The notes under the pieces: generated by a model | Databases searched by the model: none | The model's input: only the letters and a program-made list of their open reading frames with translations | Told to the model about the DNA's origin: nothing | In this document: positions 1 to 8,124 of the stretch, piece by piece | Numbering within the stretch: position 1 is the stretch's first letter | Layout of the letters: each line of letters begins with the position of its first letter | Position numbers and translations under genes: made by a program | DNA from: CAZKTO01 sp964555685 | Lineage (GTDB): Bacteria > Chloroflexota > Dehalococcoidia > SHYB01 | Length of the DNA: 39,344 nt | Assembly (NCBI GenBank): GCA_964555685.1 | Contig: CAZKTO010000021.1 | Location: forward strand, 1 to 39,344 | Direction of reading: 5' to 3'

Positions 1-645
1 GCGCTCGCGTAGCCGCTCCTGGGCGGCGCCCAGACGGGCCAACCGGTCCTCCCGCCGCCGCAGGCCTGGCGGGAGCTCGTCGCCTCGCTCCTCCCCGAGA
101 CGCGCGTCCTCCTCGGCGTCCACCTGCGCGGCCTCGGACAAGATGCTCCGCACCTCCGCCTCAATGGTGTTTGGCCCGCGGTTGGCCTCGCGGCTGGCGT
201 TCGCCCGCAGCTTCGTGCCGTCGAGCGCCACCACCCCCACACGCACCATCCCCGCCTCGGCACACAGGCGCAGCACCTCCACAACCAACCCCGCCAGCGC
301 CTCCTCGTGGAGTTGCCGGAAACGGCAGATGGTGGCATGGTCCGGTGCCTGGTTGGCCGCCAGCACGCGGTAGGCGACGTCCTCCCGGCAGCGCCGCTCG
401 ATCTGCCGGCTGGAGCGCTCCCCGCCGCAGTACGAGTAGAGCAAGAGCGCCACCAGCATCCCGGGCTCGCAGGCCGCCCGGCCCCAGCCATCCTGGCGGT
501 AAACGGCATAGAACGCAGAGAGGTCCATCTGGGCCACGGCGTCTAGCACGAACCAGGCGAGGTGATCCTCCGGCAGCCAGTCCCGAAGACTCGGCGGCAT
601 CAGGTACTGCTGGTCACGCTCACAGGGAAGAAAGTTCTGGGGCAC
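1..645 (-). CDS. IS1182-family transposase, 5' part, runs off the left edge
   Basis: Reading the minus strand from a GTG at 645 gives 215 uninterrupted codons up to the window edge. The GTG follows a GAGGAG box by 6 bases; an internal ATG at 600 is the alternative start. The protein opens with 'MPQNFLPCERDQQYLMPPSL', continues through 'DHLAWFVLDAV' and a 'YSYCGGERSSRQIERRC' stretch, then 'DHATICRFRQLH' and 'VALDGTKLRANAS'. This is the N-terminal plan of IS1182-type DDE transposases: a DUF772 domain, then the first catalytic Asp, here in 'VALDGTK'. The rest of the DDE domain lies outside the window, so whether the gene is intact cannot be judged. The right terminal inverted repeat of this element should lie in the gene-free stretch to its right, but it cannot be recognised without the other end. 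Confidence 0.85.
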   Translation of the reverse strand, partial: MPQNFLPCERDQQYLMPPSLRDWLPEDHLAWFVLDAVAQMDLSAFYAVYRQDGWGRAACEPGMLVALLLYSYCGGERSSRQIERRCREDVAYRVLAANQAPDHATICRFRQLHEEALAGLVVEVLRLCAEAGMVRVGVVALDGTKLRANASREANRGPNTIEAEVRSILSEAAQVDAEEDARLGEERGDELPPGLRRREDRLARLGAAQERLRER

Positions 646-1178
646 CGCTGGCTCCTCGGGACGCCTCCGTCCGCTGTTCTGCCATCATCCTACACGCCAC
701 AGCCCCACGCTTGCAGTTTGTGCGACAGCCTCGCTCCCCGAACTCCCCGTCCACTCTGGCATCCTCTGAATATGTGAAAAGGGACGACGCCTTGGAAGAT
801 CCACGGGACGAGATAGTGGCTCCCGTCTCTTGGTCCTCGTGTTCGGCCCAGCTATGCAGCCCTGGCCAGCCGCTCCAGCCACCCACCAACGCCCAGAACC
901 TTGATTCCGGATGGAAAGACCGATGTAGGTGGCGTGCGCTCATCCCAGGATGAACGAACGTGACCTGCAATATCCCGACAGGACTCGGCGCATAGCGTGG
1001 ACATATCACCCCGTCAGCCGCTTTTGAACGTCTGCACCGATTACCCTGAGGACAACGGTTGATGGTAAATTGTGAACACCGGCCCTTGACAGCCAATGGG
1101 CTTACTTTTCGCAACCGAGCAGAACGATCCCTGAGGTTATTTCACAGGCACAATGTTGTCTGGAGGGAGATCAACAGA
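646..1178. other. Gene-free stretch between two mobile elements
   Basis: No convincing gene was found. The longest open frame (minus strand, 620-1114) has an odd composition, no recognisable motif, and overlaps the transposase start in another frame. The stretch is less GC-rich than its surroundings. It probably holds the outer end of the IS1182-type element plus old intergenic DNA. Confidence 0.5.
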
Positions 1179-2012
1179 CTAGGTTCTGTTGACATTGTCA
1201 TCGTAACCAGATGAGGGTACTGACGAAGTGGAGGAAACCGAGGTAGGTGGTTGCGAGCTTGTCGTACCGCGAGAAGATGCGCCGGTAGTGCCTGATCTTG
1301 TTGATGAAGCACTCCACCAGGTGGCGCTCTTTGTAGAGATGGGCATCGTACTCCCGGGGCGTCTTCCGGTTGGACCGGGGCGGGATGACCGGGACCGCGC
1401 CCCGCTCTTGGATCACCTGGACGAAGGCCTCGGCGTCATACCCCTTGTCGGCGATCACGTACGTCATGGGGGTGGGCGGCAGCAGCGCCTCGGCCTGGGT
1501 GATGTCATGGGCTTGGCCTGCGGTGATCTGGAACTGGAGCGGGTTTCCCAGACCGTCCACGCTCATATGGATTTTGCTGCTGAACCCGCCCCGGCTCCGG
1601 CCCAGGCCCTGCGACGCCTGGCCCCCCTTTTGTGCGGCGCCCCCGCCGCCCAGGGATGGGCCCAAATAATGGTGCTGTCCAGCAAGAGGTGTTCCCTATC
1701 GGGATCAGCGGCACAGGCGTCTTGCATCCGCTCCCAGACGCCCTGCTCACACCAGCGGAGGAAGCGCTTGTAGACGGTGTCCTATTTGCCGTAGCGCCCC
1801 GGGAGCGCCCGCCACTGAGCGCCCGTCCGGGCGATCCAGAGGACACCCGTAAGGAAACGGCGGCAACCCTTCTCCTGCCCAACATCGATGCCCGGACAGG
1901 TACGCAAAAACCGAAGAATGCTCGTCCATTGGTCGGGGCGGAACTCTTCTGTAACCATACATCCAGTCTAAAACAGAATCTAAAATAAGTCTGGAATGTC
2001 AACAGAACCTAG
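1179..2012 (-). mobile_element. IS5-family (IS427-like) insertion sequence, copy 1
   Basis: The element is 834 bp counting a CTAG at each edge (1179-1182 and 2009-2012). A perfect 16-bp terminal inverted repeat occurs at 1181-1196 and 1995-2010 (AGGTTCTGTTGACATT and its complement). CTAG at both edges fits the YTAR target preference known for IS5-family elements, but because CTAG is palindromic the extent of the target duplication (TA or CTAG) cannot be fixed. A second copy of the same length and orientation lies at 24714-25547 and differs at about seven positions by eye. The transposase is on the minus strand. The right end lies directly against the PAS-LuxR regulator gene. Confidence 0.93.
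1198..1958 (-). pseudogene. IS427-type transposase in two frames with an internal amber codon (copy 1)
   Basis: OrfA starts at ATG 1958 ('MVTEEFRPDQWTSILRFL') and stops after 58 codons at a TAG (1782-1784). The TAG stands where the family has a Trp in 'RYGxWxTVYKRF'. The same frame resumes after the TAG as 'DTVYKRFLRWCEQGVWERM' and includes the first catalytic Asp in 'HLLLDSTIIWAH'. The remaining catalytic part is in the -1 frame (OrfB, 1198-1665, 155 aa), with 'VIADKGYDAEAF' for the second Asp and 'KERHLVECFINKIRHYRR' for the Glu. The frames could be joined by -1 slippage on AAAAGGGGGG (1622-1631 on the complement), a mechanism known for this group. Without readthrough of the amber codon a full-length enzyme cannot be made. 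The second copy has the same stop. Confidence 0.8.
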
Positions 2013-2061
2013 CATGTGCCTCAAGGAAGCCTCGCTGGCCAGCGAGGCAGAGGACCCGTGT

Positions 2062-2799
2062 ATGCAAGGGCTATTCGAACTGCTGGGGAACACGGAAGAC
2101 GCCTTCTTCGTTGTTGACCCCAACCAGAACATCATCGTTTGGAACAAGGCGGCGGAGGCCGTGCTGGGGCTCGCGGCTGGCGATGTGATCGGCAAGCCCT
2201 GTTTCGAGGTCTTCGGGGCCAGGAGACAGGCACCGGGGTATCAATGCGCCCAGGACTGCAGCATCATGCTGGCGGCGCGCAGCGGGAGCATTCCAGAGAC
2301 CGAAATGAAGTGCTTCCCGCTGCCGGACGGCCGCGTGCAGCATGTCCGGGTGACCCACATCGGCATACCGCTCGGAAGGCCCCACGAGGGCGTGGCGCTG
2401 GCCCATGTCCTCCACGACACGACCCAGGACGTGGATGCTAGGGCCGTCGTCGAGCGCATGCGGGAGTATGTGCGGCAATTCGTCCCGGACAGGGCGGCGT
2501 CCCGGCTCCCGTACCAGGGCACTGGCCCGCTCAGCCACCGCGAGTTGGAGATTCTGGAGCTGCTGGCCGAAGGGCTCAATACGGATGCCCTGGCAAGACG
2601 CCTGAAAATCAGCAGGTTCACCGTCAGGAACCATATCCAGCGAATTCTCGACAAGCTCGGGGTGCACAGCCGCACCGCGGCGGTGATGGCCGACATCCGC
2701 CTCTCGCTCACCCGCACCCCCCAGGACAAGACGCCAGCATCTCCCAAGAATGTCCCCCCGCCTGCGCGCACTCGCGCCGTCGGTCACGCTGATCGGTGA
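2062..2799 (+). CDS. PAS-domain LuxR-type transcriptional regulator
   Basis: This is a probable one-component sensor that binds DNA through a GerE/LuxR helix-turn-helix. From ATG 2062 the protein is 245 aa. A PAS domain covers about residues 3-118 ('EDAFFVVDPNQNIIVWN'), with cysteines C48, C62 and C66 in a 'GKPCFEVF...YQCAQDCSIM' pattern known from PAS proteins that may bind metal or sense redox state. The HTH lies at about 157-208 ('LSHRELEILELLAEGL', then 'TVRNHIQRILDKLGVHSR'). The frame is open back to ATG 1996, inside the IS end, and to ATG 2014 just outside it. I prefer 2062 because AGAGGA lies 7 bases upstream and the PAS domain begins right after it. The IS has probably replaced the original promoter. 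The C-terminal tail runs into the truncated methyltransferase and may not be native. Confidence 0.8.
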   Translation: MQGLFELLGNTEDAFFVVDPNQNIIVWNKAAEAVLGLAAGDVIGKPCFEVFGARRQAPGYQCAQDCSIMLAARSGSIPETEMKCFPLPDGRVQHVRVTHIGIPLGRPHEGVALAHVLHDTTQDVDARAVVERMREYVRQFVPDRAASRLPYQGTGPLSHRELEILELLAEGLNTDALARRLKISRFTVRNHIQRILDKLGVHSRTAAVMADIRLSLTRTPQDKTPASPKNVPPPARTRAVGHADR

Positions 2800-3355
2800 C
2801 GCCGTAGAAGCCGTGCGTCTCACCTGTCAATCGCTGGACGTCGTCCTTTGGGGGAATGGGATCTACTACCTTGAGCCGGGGGAGCAGCAACAGGCCGTCG
2901 AACACACGCGCCAGCTGCTCAAGCCCGGCGGCTGGCTGTTCTTCAACACCGCATTCGCTGAGGAGTCCCGGCCGCCAGAAACGCTCGCATGCTATCGCTG
3001 CCAGGTGCGAAAGGCGGTGGCCTACCTGCAGTCTTTGGGCATCACACGGGACCGGAGGCAGGTCCGGTCCGAAGGGCACTACTATGCGCCAGCAGCCCAC
3101 TATCGAGCCGTCGCGGCACGGGCGGGGTTCGGTGTGATCTCCGTTGGCCAGTGGACTGCCCGCGTGTACCAAACTGCCCTGGAGCATATCAGCGGGTTCC
3201 GCCACTACGCCGCCGGGGCCCTGCCGGGCTATCCCGTAGACGCCGCAGCCGAGGCTATGCGGCGCACCGTGGCGCCCGCCCTTCAGGAGCATGGCCTGCC
3301 CGACGGCCTTCAGCGACCCTGTATTCCTAGGATTTGGATTTCAGTTGCCGGGCAG
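2750..3355 (+). pseudogene. 5'-truncated class I SAM-dependent methyltransferase remnant
   Basis: The frame encodes the second half of a Methyltransf_11/25-type fold. It has 'SLDVVLWGNGIYYLEP' (motif II region), 'TRQLLKPGGWLFFNT' (motif III) and a C-terminal part ending near 'RPCIPRIWISVA'. The N-terminal glycine-rich motif I that binds S-adenosylmethionine is missing. The frame emerges from within the 3' end of the PAS-LuxR gene in a different register. Beyond about 3355 it stays open to 3853, but that part is a shadow of the next gene. The simplest reading is a deletion that fused the regulator's 3' end to a beheaded methyltransferase. No good ribosome-binding site precedes it, so expression is doubtful. 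Confidence 0.6.
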
Positions 3356-3362
3356 GCGTTAG

Positions 3363-3379
3363 TGCAAACGCATCATTGC
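3363..3379 (+). promoter_or_regulatory. Possible regulatory half-site upstream of the LLM gene
   Basis: TGCAAACGCATCATTGC at this place matches 15 of 17 bases of TGCAAACGCACTATTGC at 17624-17640, upstream of the U32 operon. Its GCAAACG core also occurs at 9669-9675, upstream of an M24 operon. It lies about 130 bases before the LLM start. Shared regulation is an inference. Confidence 0.35.
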
Positions 3380-3451
3380 CCCCTGGGGGCTGCCAGACTA
3401 CCTTCGAGCTTGAGCCCGGGGCCGGCTAGATTTGTCCGGCCATCGCTGGGC

Positions 3452-3487
3452 GCCCGCCCCAGGCCGGTTGACCCGCCTGGGGCGGGC
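3452..3487. terminator. Strong hairpin (13-bp stem) just before the LLM gene
   Basis: GCCCGCCCCAGGC (3452-3464) and its exact complement GCCTGGGGCGGGC (3475-3487) enclose a 10-base loop. No T-tract follows. It could end transcription from the regulator/methyltransferase side, or sit in the leader of the LLM mRNA 20 bases before its start codon. Confidence 0.5.
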
Positions 3488-3506
3488 AGAGAGACAAGAG
3501 GACTTG

Positions 3507-4508
3507 ATGGCAAGACCCCCAGTAACCTTTGGCGCGTTCGGCACTATCGGCTACGGCAGCTTCAGGGAGATTGCCAGCGTCTGCCGCATGCTCGAGGAGC
3601 TGGACTTCGCAGCGTTCTACGCCTCCGACCACCTGTGCGGCTTCGGCGGCATGCCGGTGAACGCATCAATCCCGGAGCCGTGGACGCTCCTGGCCGGACT
3701 CTCGGCCGTCACCGAGCGGCTCCGCCTCGGGGTGCTGGTGACCGGCGTAACCTATCGCCATCCACCGCTCCTGGCGAAGATCGCAGCCACCGCCGACTGG
3801 ATCAGTGGCGGCCGGATCATTCTCGGCATCGGCGCCGCGTGGTGGCCCGATGATCACACCGCCTATGGCATTCCCTTCCCGCCGCTCCGTGAACGGCAAG
3901 AGCGCCTGGAGGAGGCCGTCGATCTCATTGACGGTCTCTGGACGCGGGACCGCTGCACGTTCCTCGGCAAGTACTACCGCGTCACCGAGGCAGCCTTGGC
4001 GCCGAAGCCGCTGCAGCAGCCCCGTCCGCCGATCCTCATCGCCGCGGTCGGCGACCGTGGCCTTGATCTCACGGCCCGGCGCGCTCAGATTTGGGCCAGC
4101 GTGAGCACTGCCGGATTCGCAAGCCAGTGTATCCAGCGAGTCCGAGAGCGGTGCGGCGCCTATGGCCGGGAGCCCGGCGAGATCGTCTTCTCCCAGCTCT
4201 TCACCGAACTTTTGCTGACCGACGACCGGCGGCGCGCCCGCTCGGTTATCGAGGAGCGGTGCCGGCTCCTGCAGTCCAGCCAGCGGCCCGCCACCTCCAT
4301 CCAGGCGCGCAGCGCTCTGGAAAGCGAGTCCCCCGAGGAGCAGGTGCGCGGTTCCCTCCTCATCGGTGACGCGGCCGAGATGCGCGAGCAGATCCAGCGC
4401 TACGTGGATGCGGGGGTATCGCACATCATTGTCATGCTGCGCCCGCCCATCGATCCGGCCACAGTGCGGCACTTCCGGTGGGAGGTGATGAGTGCGTTCC
4501 TGGACTGA
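3507..4508 (+). CDS. LLM-class flavin-dependent oxidoreductase (luciferase-like, probably F420-type)
   Basis: The 333-residue product is a bacterial-luciferase-like TIM barrel, a family that uses FMNH2 or coenzyme F420 for oxidation or hydride transfer. Typical landmarks are 'MLEELDFAAFYASDHL' near the start, 'LRLGVLVTGVTYRHPPLLAKIAAT' with 'SGGRIILGIGAAWW' in the middle, then 'ERLEEAVDLIDGLW' and 'QQPRPPILIAAVGDRGL'. The closing region 'QIQRYVDAGVSHIIVML' is also typical. Start ATG 3507 follows AAGAGGA; a longer frame from 3432 runs through the upstream hairpin and has no support. The F420 genes npdG and cofE, about 30 kb to the right, make F420 the more likely cofactor. The substrate is unknown. 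The gene stands alone, with a strong hairpin and a possible regulatory site upstream. Confidence 0.85.
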   Translation: MARPPVTFGAFGTIGYGSFREIASVCRMLEELDFAAFYASDHLCGFGGMPVNASIPEPWTLLAGLSAVTERLRLGVLVTGVTYRHPPLLAKIAATADWISGGRIILGIGAAWWPDDHTAYGIPFPPLRERQERLEEAVDLIDGLWTRDRCTFLGKYYRVTEAALAPKPLQQPRPPILIAAVGDRGLDLTARRAQIWASVSTAGFASQCIQRVRERCGAYGREPGEIVFSQLFTELLLTDDRRRARSVIEERCRLLQSSQRPATSIQARSALESESPEEQVRGSLLIGDAAEMREQIQRYVDAGVSHIIVMLRPPIDPATVRHFRWEVMSAFLD

Positions 4509-4841
4509 GTCCGCTTTCCAGCACAGGCCGCACGCTCGTCTCGCACGTATGCCTCCGCTCCATAGCAGTGGCGATGCCCGCAGCGGCTCCCCAAGCGCTT
4601 GCCAATCGTTCGGCCGACCAAGGGCGAACGCAGAATCGGCAAGGCACCCTACGTGCATGGAGCGGCCACCTCGTGATAAGATGAGGAACCCGCTCGACGA
4701 TGTTCGCAAGGATGAGCATGCGCGTTCCTCTGCGGCGCGGCTTGTGGTGCGTTCAGCGCGCGGAGAGGGCGGCTGCCCCAAACGATGCAGGGTGGGCATC
4801 GCTGATACGCTGGTGACATAATGCGTTTCCGGAGGAAGCCC
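4509..4841. other. Intergenic region between the LLM and cytochrome c genes
   Basis: No gene is visible. The only feature I can support is a possible promoter at its right end. Confidence 0.5.
4793..4822 (+). promoter_or_regulatory. Candidate sigma-70-type promoter of the cytochrome c gene
   Basis: TGGGCA (4793-4798), an 18-base spacer and CATAAT (4817-4822) preceded by an extended TGA lie just before the preferred start codon at 4842. The -35 match is weak, so this is tentative. Transcription starting about 7 bases after it would exclude the upstream ATG at 4821. Confidence 0.3.
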
Positions 4842-5381
4842 ATGGAACGACGCCTGGCTGGACGCCGTCCTATACTGCTCGCGGTAACCCTGGTCTCCAT
4901 CGCGGCCATGGTGCTGGCGGCGTGCGGCGGAGATGAGGAAGCGCAGCCTGCGCCTGCCGCGACGGCTACGCCGGGTGCCGCTGCCCCGACACCGACACGC
5001 ACCCCGCAGCGCGCAACACCCACACCCACCAGGACCCCGGCTTCACCAACCGCCACGCCCACGAAGGCGGCGGCTTCGACCCCGGCAAGCCAGGAAGATG
5101 TCAAGGAGGGGCGGGAAATCTTTCTGAGGGCCGGCTGCATTGCCTGCCACAAGGTGACCGGTGTCCCAGGAGCCGTAGGGGTGACCGGTCCAGATCTCAC
5201 GCGTGTCGCCAGTATCGCCGCCAGCCGGGTACCGGGGCTCTCAGCAGAAGCCTATTTGCGCCAGTCCATGCTTCAGCCGGGAGCGTTCGTAGTAAAGGAC
5301 TATCAGCCCCTAATGCCGTCAGGCCTGGTCGCAGAGAAGGATGTGGATGACCTGGTGGCATTTCTCCTGACGCTGAAATAG
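4842..5381 (+). CDS. Membrane-anchored c-type cytochrome lipoprotein
   Basis: The 179-residue protein has a lipoprotein signal peptide: Arg-rich start, hydrophobic core 'PILLAVTLVSIAAM', lipobox 'VLAAC'. A disordered Thr/Pro/Ala linker of about 60 residues follows, then one class I cytochrome c domain. The domain has haem motif CIACH in 'LRAGCIACHKVTG' and a likely distal Met ligand in 'QPLMPSGLV', ending in a typical helix 'DVDDLVAFLLTLK'. It should be lipid-anchored outside the membrane with haem c bound through two Cys, and carry electrons there. Start 4842 is chosen because GGAGGA lies 6 bases upstream; an ATG at 4821 lacks such a site. No oxidase or dehydrogenase partner is adjacent. The same linker style occurs in both binding lipoproteins of this window. 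Confidence 0.88.
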   Translation: MERRLAGRRPILLAVTLVSIAAMVLAACGGDEEAQPAPAATATPGAAAPTPTRTPQRATPTPTRTPASPTATPTKAAASTPASQEDVKEGREIFLRAGCIACHKVTGVPGAVGVTGPDLTRVASIAASRVPGLSAEAYLRQSMLQPGAFVVKDYQPLMPSGLVAEKDVDDLVAFLLTLK

Positions 5382-5491
5382 CGCAGGAGACTCCCGCGGC
5401 GCCAGGCCTAGATGCATCGAACGGCGGCATGGGCTGCATGCAGGTGGGAGGGAGCCTCACGACACCAGTGCACACCGGTGTCTGCGGGGGC

Positions 5492-6727
5492 TCAGACGGC
5501 TGCGGGGAACTGCACCACGCGGTGCTGCCCGGCCAGGGGGCCCATGGGCAGCTGCCCCCATACCGCCGGGCCATTGGCGGTGATGTGCACCATCTGCTTG
5601 GCTTGGTATCCCCCTATGCCTTCCCGCCACGTGTAGGGCTCCAGCACCAGCACCATGTCCGCCTTCAGTTCGTACCGCTCCTCGGCGGCCTCCCCCAGGT
5701 AGCTCCCCACGATGGGCGGCTGGAAGCCCATGCCAATGCCGTGGGCCACATACCGGTCCGGGTTCACGCCCACCCCCTTACACGCCCGGCGCAGGTCCGC
5801 CGCCGTCTTCCCCGGCCTGCACACCTCCAGCATCCGCTGGAAGACCTCCTCCCACTGCTTATGGAGGTCCATGGCCGCCTGGGGCGGCTTCGTCTCATAG
5901 CTGCAGTACCAGGTCCTCCCCACCTCGGCGTTGTAGTCTCCGTACCGCGCCCCCGCGCTCACGTACACCAGGTCCCCTTCCTCCAGGGACCGCTCCACGG
6001 TGGGCAGCCGGCTATAGGGCGCGCCCTGGAAGTGCACCAGCCGCGGGTCCTTGAACCGGGGCGTCACGCACAAGGAGCCCTCCGTCTCCCCAGCGCTGCT
6101 CCCCAGGGCCCCAGCTCGCCTGTGGTACACCCCCAGCAGCTGCACCTCCCGCACCCCAGGCCGGAGTGCCCGCACCACGTCGTACAGGGCCGCCTCCGTG
6201 ATGGCCTGGCACTGCTTCAGCAGCAGCAGCTCGTCCTGCGTCTTCGTCAGCATCGCCTCTTCGATGATCTCGTCGCCGTCCACGATGGAGGCGCCCCGCA
6301 GCACCTCCGACAGGAGGTCCCACGCCTGCCGCATCCCCACCGCCACCGCAATCTTGCTCCCCTTCGCCGCCACGGTCCCAAACGCCTGCTGGACATGCTT
6401 GGGGAAGCTGGCTACGTCCCAGGGGACTTCCAGCAGATGGCTATCGGGGACGTCAGCGGGCACCCAGTCGGGAACTGCGGTGGCGGTCCATATCTGACCG
6501 TCAGCCGAAATGTACGTGGCACGCGCCGGCGCCGATCCAAAGACGTGAAGGCTTGTGGCGCCGGTGATGTATTCCGCGGCGTTGCCCCTCAAGGTGACCA
6601 GGCCTTCGACGCCTCGCTTCTTCATGGCGGCGACTACCTTCGCCCGGCGCTCCTTGTGCAGCCGGCCCCAGTCCACCTGGTGGAAGGGTACCGACTCCCA
6701 ATCGTCAAACATCGCCGGGACAAACAT
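5492..6727 (-). CDS. M24-family protein (creatinase/Xaa-Pro-peptidase-like), metal site degenerate (M24-1)
   Basis: This 411-residue protein has a creatinase-type N-terminal domain (about 15-150) and a C-terminal pita-bread fold (about 165-395). Canonical M24 metallopeptidases bind two metals through Asp, Asp, His, Glu, Glu. Here the first Asp is Ser257 ('VYVSAGARYGDY'), the second is Glu268 ('NAEVGRTW'), His329 and Glu363 are kept ('AHGIGMGF', 'VLEPYTW'), and the last Glu is Lys377 ('GGYQAKQM'). A normal dinuclear site is therefore unlikely. Creatinase is the known precedent for a metal-free M24 hydrolase, and a non-catalytic role is also possible. No signal peptide is seen, so it is probably cytoplasmic. 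ATG 6727 follows GAGGAG. It is the last gene of the operon M24-3, M24-2, M24-1 and a close duplicate of M24-2. Confidence 0.85.
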   Translation of the reverse strand: MFVPAMFDDWESVPFHQVDWGRLHKERRAKVVAAMKKRGVEGLVTLRGNAAEYITGATSLHVFGSAPARATYISADGQIWTATAVPDWVPADVPDSHLLEVPWDVASFPKHVQQAFGTVAAKGSKIAVAVGMRQAWDLLSEVLRGASIVDGDEIIEEAMLTKTQDELLLLKQCQAITEAALYDVVRALRPGVREVQLLGVYHRRAGALGSSAGETEGSLCVTPRFKDPRLVHFQGAPYSRLPTVERSLEEGDLVYVSAGARYGDYNAEVGRTWYCSYETKPPQAAMDLHKQWEEVFQRMLEVCRPGKTAADLRRACKGVGVNPDRYVAHGIGMGFQPPIVGSYLGEAAEERYELKADMVLVLEPYTWREGIGGYQAKQMVHITANGPAVWGQLPMGPLAGQHRVVQFPAAV

Positions 6728-6797
6728 CGCTGCTCTCCTCGTTGGTTACGCCATCTCTCCGGGCCGCCCTGCTCTTGGCGCAAGGCGGCGTGGGGGC

Positions 6798-8051
6798 TCA
6801 GGCGGCCGCGGGGAACTGCACTACGCGGTGCTGCCCGGCCAGGGGGCCCATGGGGAACTGGCCCCACACCTCCGGGCCATTGGCCGTGATGTGCACCATC
6901 TGCTTGGCCTGGTATCCCCCTACGCCTTCCCGCCACGTGTAGGGTTCCAGCACCAGCACCATCCCTGCCTTCAGCTCGTACCGCTCCTCCACCGCCTCCC
7001 CCAGGTACGTCCCCACGATGGGCGGCTGGAAGCCCATGCCAATGCCGTGGGCCACGTACCGGTCCGGGTTCACGCCCACCCCCTTGCACGCCCGGCGCAG
7101 GTCCGCCGCCGTCTTCCCCGGCCTGCATACCTCCAGCATCCGCTGGAAGACCTCCTCCCACTGCTTGTGCAGGTCCATAGCCGCCTGGGGCGGCTTTGTC
7201 TCGTACGTGCAGTACCAGGTCCTGCCAAACTCGGCGTTGTAGTCTGCGTACCGCGCTCCGGCGCTGATGTAGACCAGGTCCCCTTCCTCCAGCGACCGCT
7301 CCACCGTGGACAGGCGGCTGTAGGGCGCGCCCGGGAAGTGGACCAGCCCGGCGTCCTTGAACCGCGGCGTCACGCAGAACGACCCTTCCGTCTCGGGAGC
7401 GCTGCTGCCCAGCTCCCCAGCCCGCCGGTGGTAGAGGCCCAGCAACTGCGCCTCGCGCACCCCAGGCCGGAGCGCCCGCACCACGTCGTACGCGGCCGCC
7501 TCCGTTATGCCCAGCGACTGCTTCAGGATCAGCAGCTCGTCCTGGGTCTTCGTCAGCATCGCCTCTTCCACCAGCTCGTCCCCATCCACAATGGTGGCGC
7601 CCCGCAGCACCTCCGACAGGATGTCCCACCCCTGCCGCTGGCCCAGGGCGACGGCGATCTTCGCCCCCTTCACGGCTATGGAGCCAAACGCTTGCTGGAT
7701 CTGTTTTGGCATGAGGTTCACGTCCCACGGATAGTCCAGCAGATGGCTGTCCGGAATATCCGCGGGGACCCAGTCCGGCACGATCACCGTGACCCACACC
7801 TGGCCATCCGCTGCCAGGTACACGATACGCCCTACCGATCCCCCGTACACGTGAAGGTCCGTGGTCCCGGTGATGTAATCTCCAGCGGCCTGCCGCATGG
7901 CAATGAGGCCATCGACGCCGCGCTTCTTCATGGCGGCCACTACCTTCGCCCGGCGCTCCTTGTGCAGCCGGTCCCACTCCACCTGGTGGAAGGGCACAGA
8001 CTCCCAATCGTCGAACATCGCGGGTACTGCAGGAACAGGCACCTGAGCCAT
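6798..8051 (-). CDS. M24-family protein, metal site degenerate (M24-2)
   Basis: The 417-residue paralogue aligns with M24-1 without gaps after a 6-residue N-terminal extension. The N-terminal domains differ clearly, but from about residue 245 to the end the two proteins are nearly identical. The same unusual ligand set recurs: Ser263, Glu274, His335, Glu369, Lys383. That the substitutions are conserved while the N-terminal domain diverged suggests they are functional rather than decay. ATG 8051 follows a GGAGGAGG box at good spacing. The gene lies 73 bases after M24-3 and 70 bases before M24-1, so the three are probably co-transcribed. The enzyme could act on C-N bonds of small amino compounds as creatinase does, or pair with an active paralogue as a heterodimer, since M24 proteins usually dimerise. 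The substrate is unknown. Confidence 0.85.
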   Translation of the reverse strand: MAQVPVPAVPAMFDDWESVPFHQVEWDRLHKERRAKVVAAMKKRGVDGLIAMRQAAGDYITGTTDLHVYGGSVGRIVYLAADGQVWVTVIVPDWVPADIPDSHLLDYPWDVNLMPKQIQQAFGSIAVKGAKIAVALGQRQGWDILSEVLRGATIVDGDELVEEAMLTKTQDELLILKQSLGITEAAAYDVVRALRPGVREAQLLGLYHRRAGELGSSAPETEGSFCVTPRFKDAGLVHFPGAPYSRLSTVERSLEEGDLVYISAGARYADYNAEFGRTWYCTYETKPPQAAMDLHKQWEEVFQRMLEVCRPGKTAADLRRACKGVGVNPDRYVAHGIGMGFQPPIVGTYLGEAVEERYELKAGMVLVLEPYTWREGVGGYQAKQMVHITANGPEVWGQFPMGPLAGQHRVVQFPAAA

Positions 8052-8124
8052 CGCCGGCCTCCTCCAGTTTTACTTCCTTGGCGTTACCCTACTTATCCTT
8101 TGGCTTCTGCACCGCCATCCGCTT

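Noticed and set aside
620..1114. 164-codon minus-strand frame right of the IS1182-type transposase
   Set aside because: No motif, poor composition and no ribosome-binding site; it overlaps the transposase start in another frame.
1505..2002. 165-codon minus-strand frame across the IS
   Set aside because: It is the third frame of the transposase region. Homology lies in the other two frames.
5455..5485. GACACC...GGTGTC inverted repeat between the cytochrome and M24-1 genes as a terminator
   Set aside because: The stem is only six bases with no T-tract, too weak to call.
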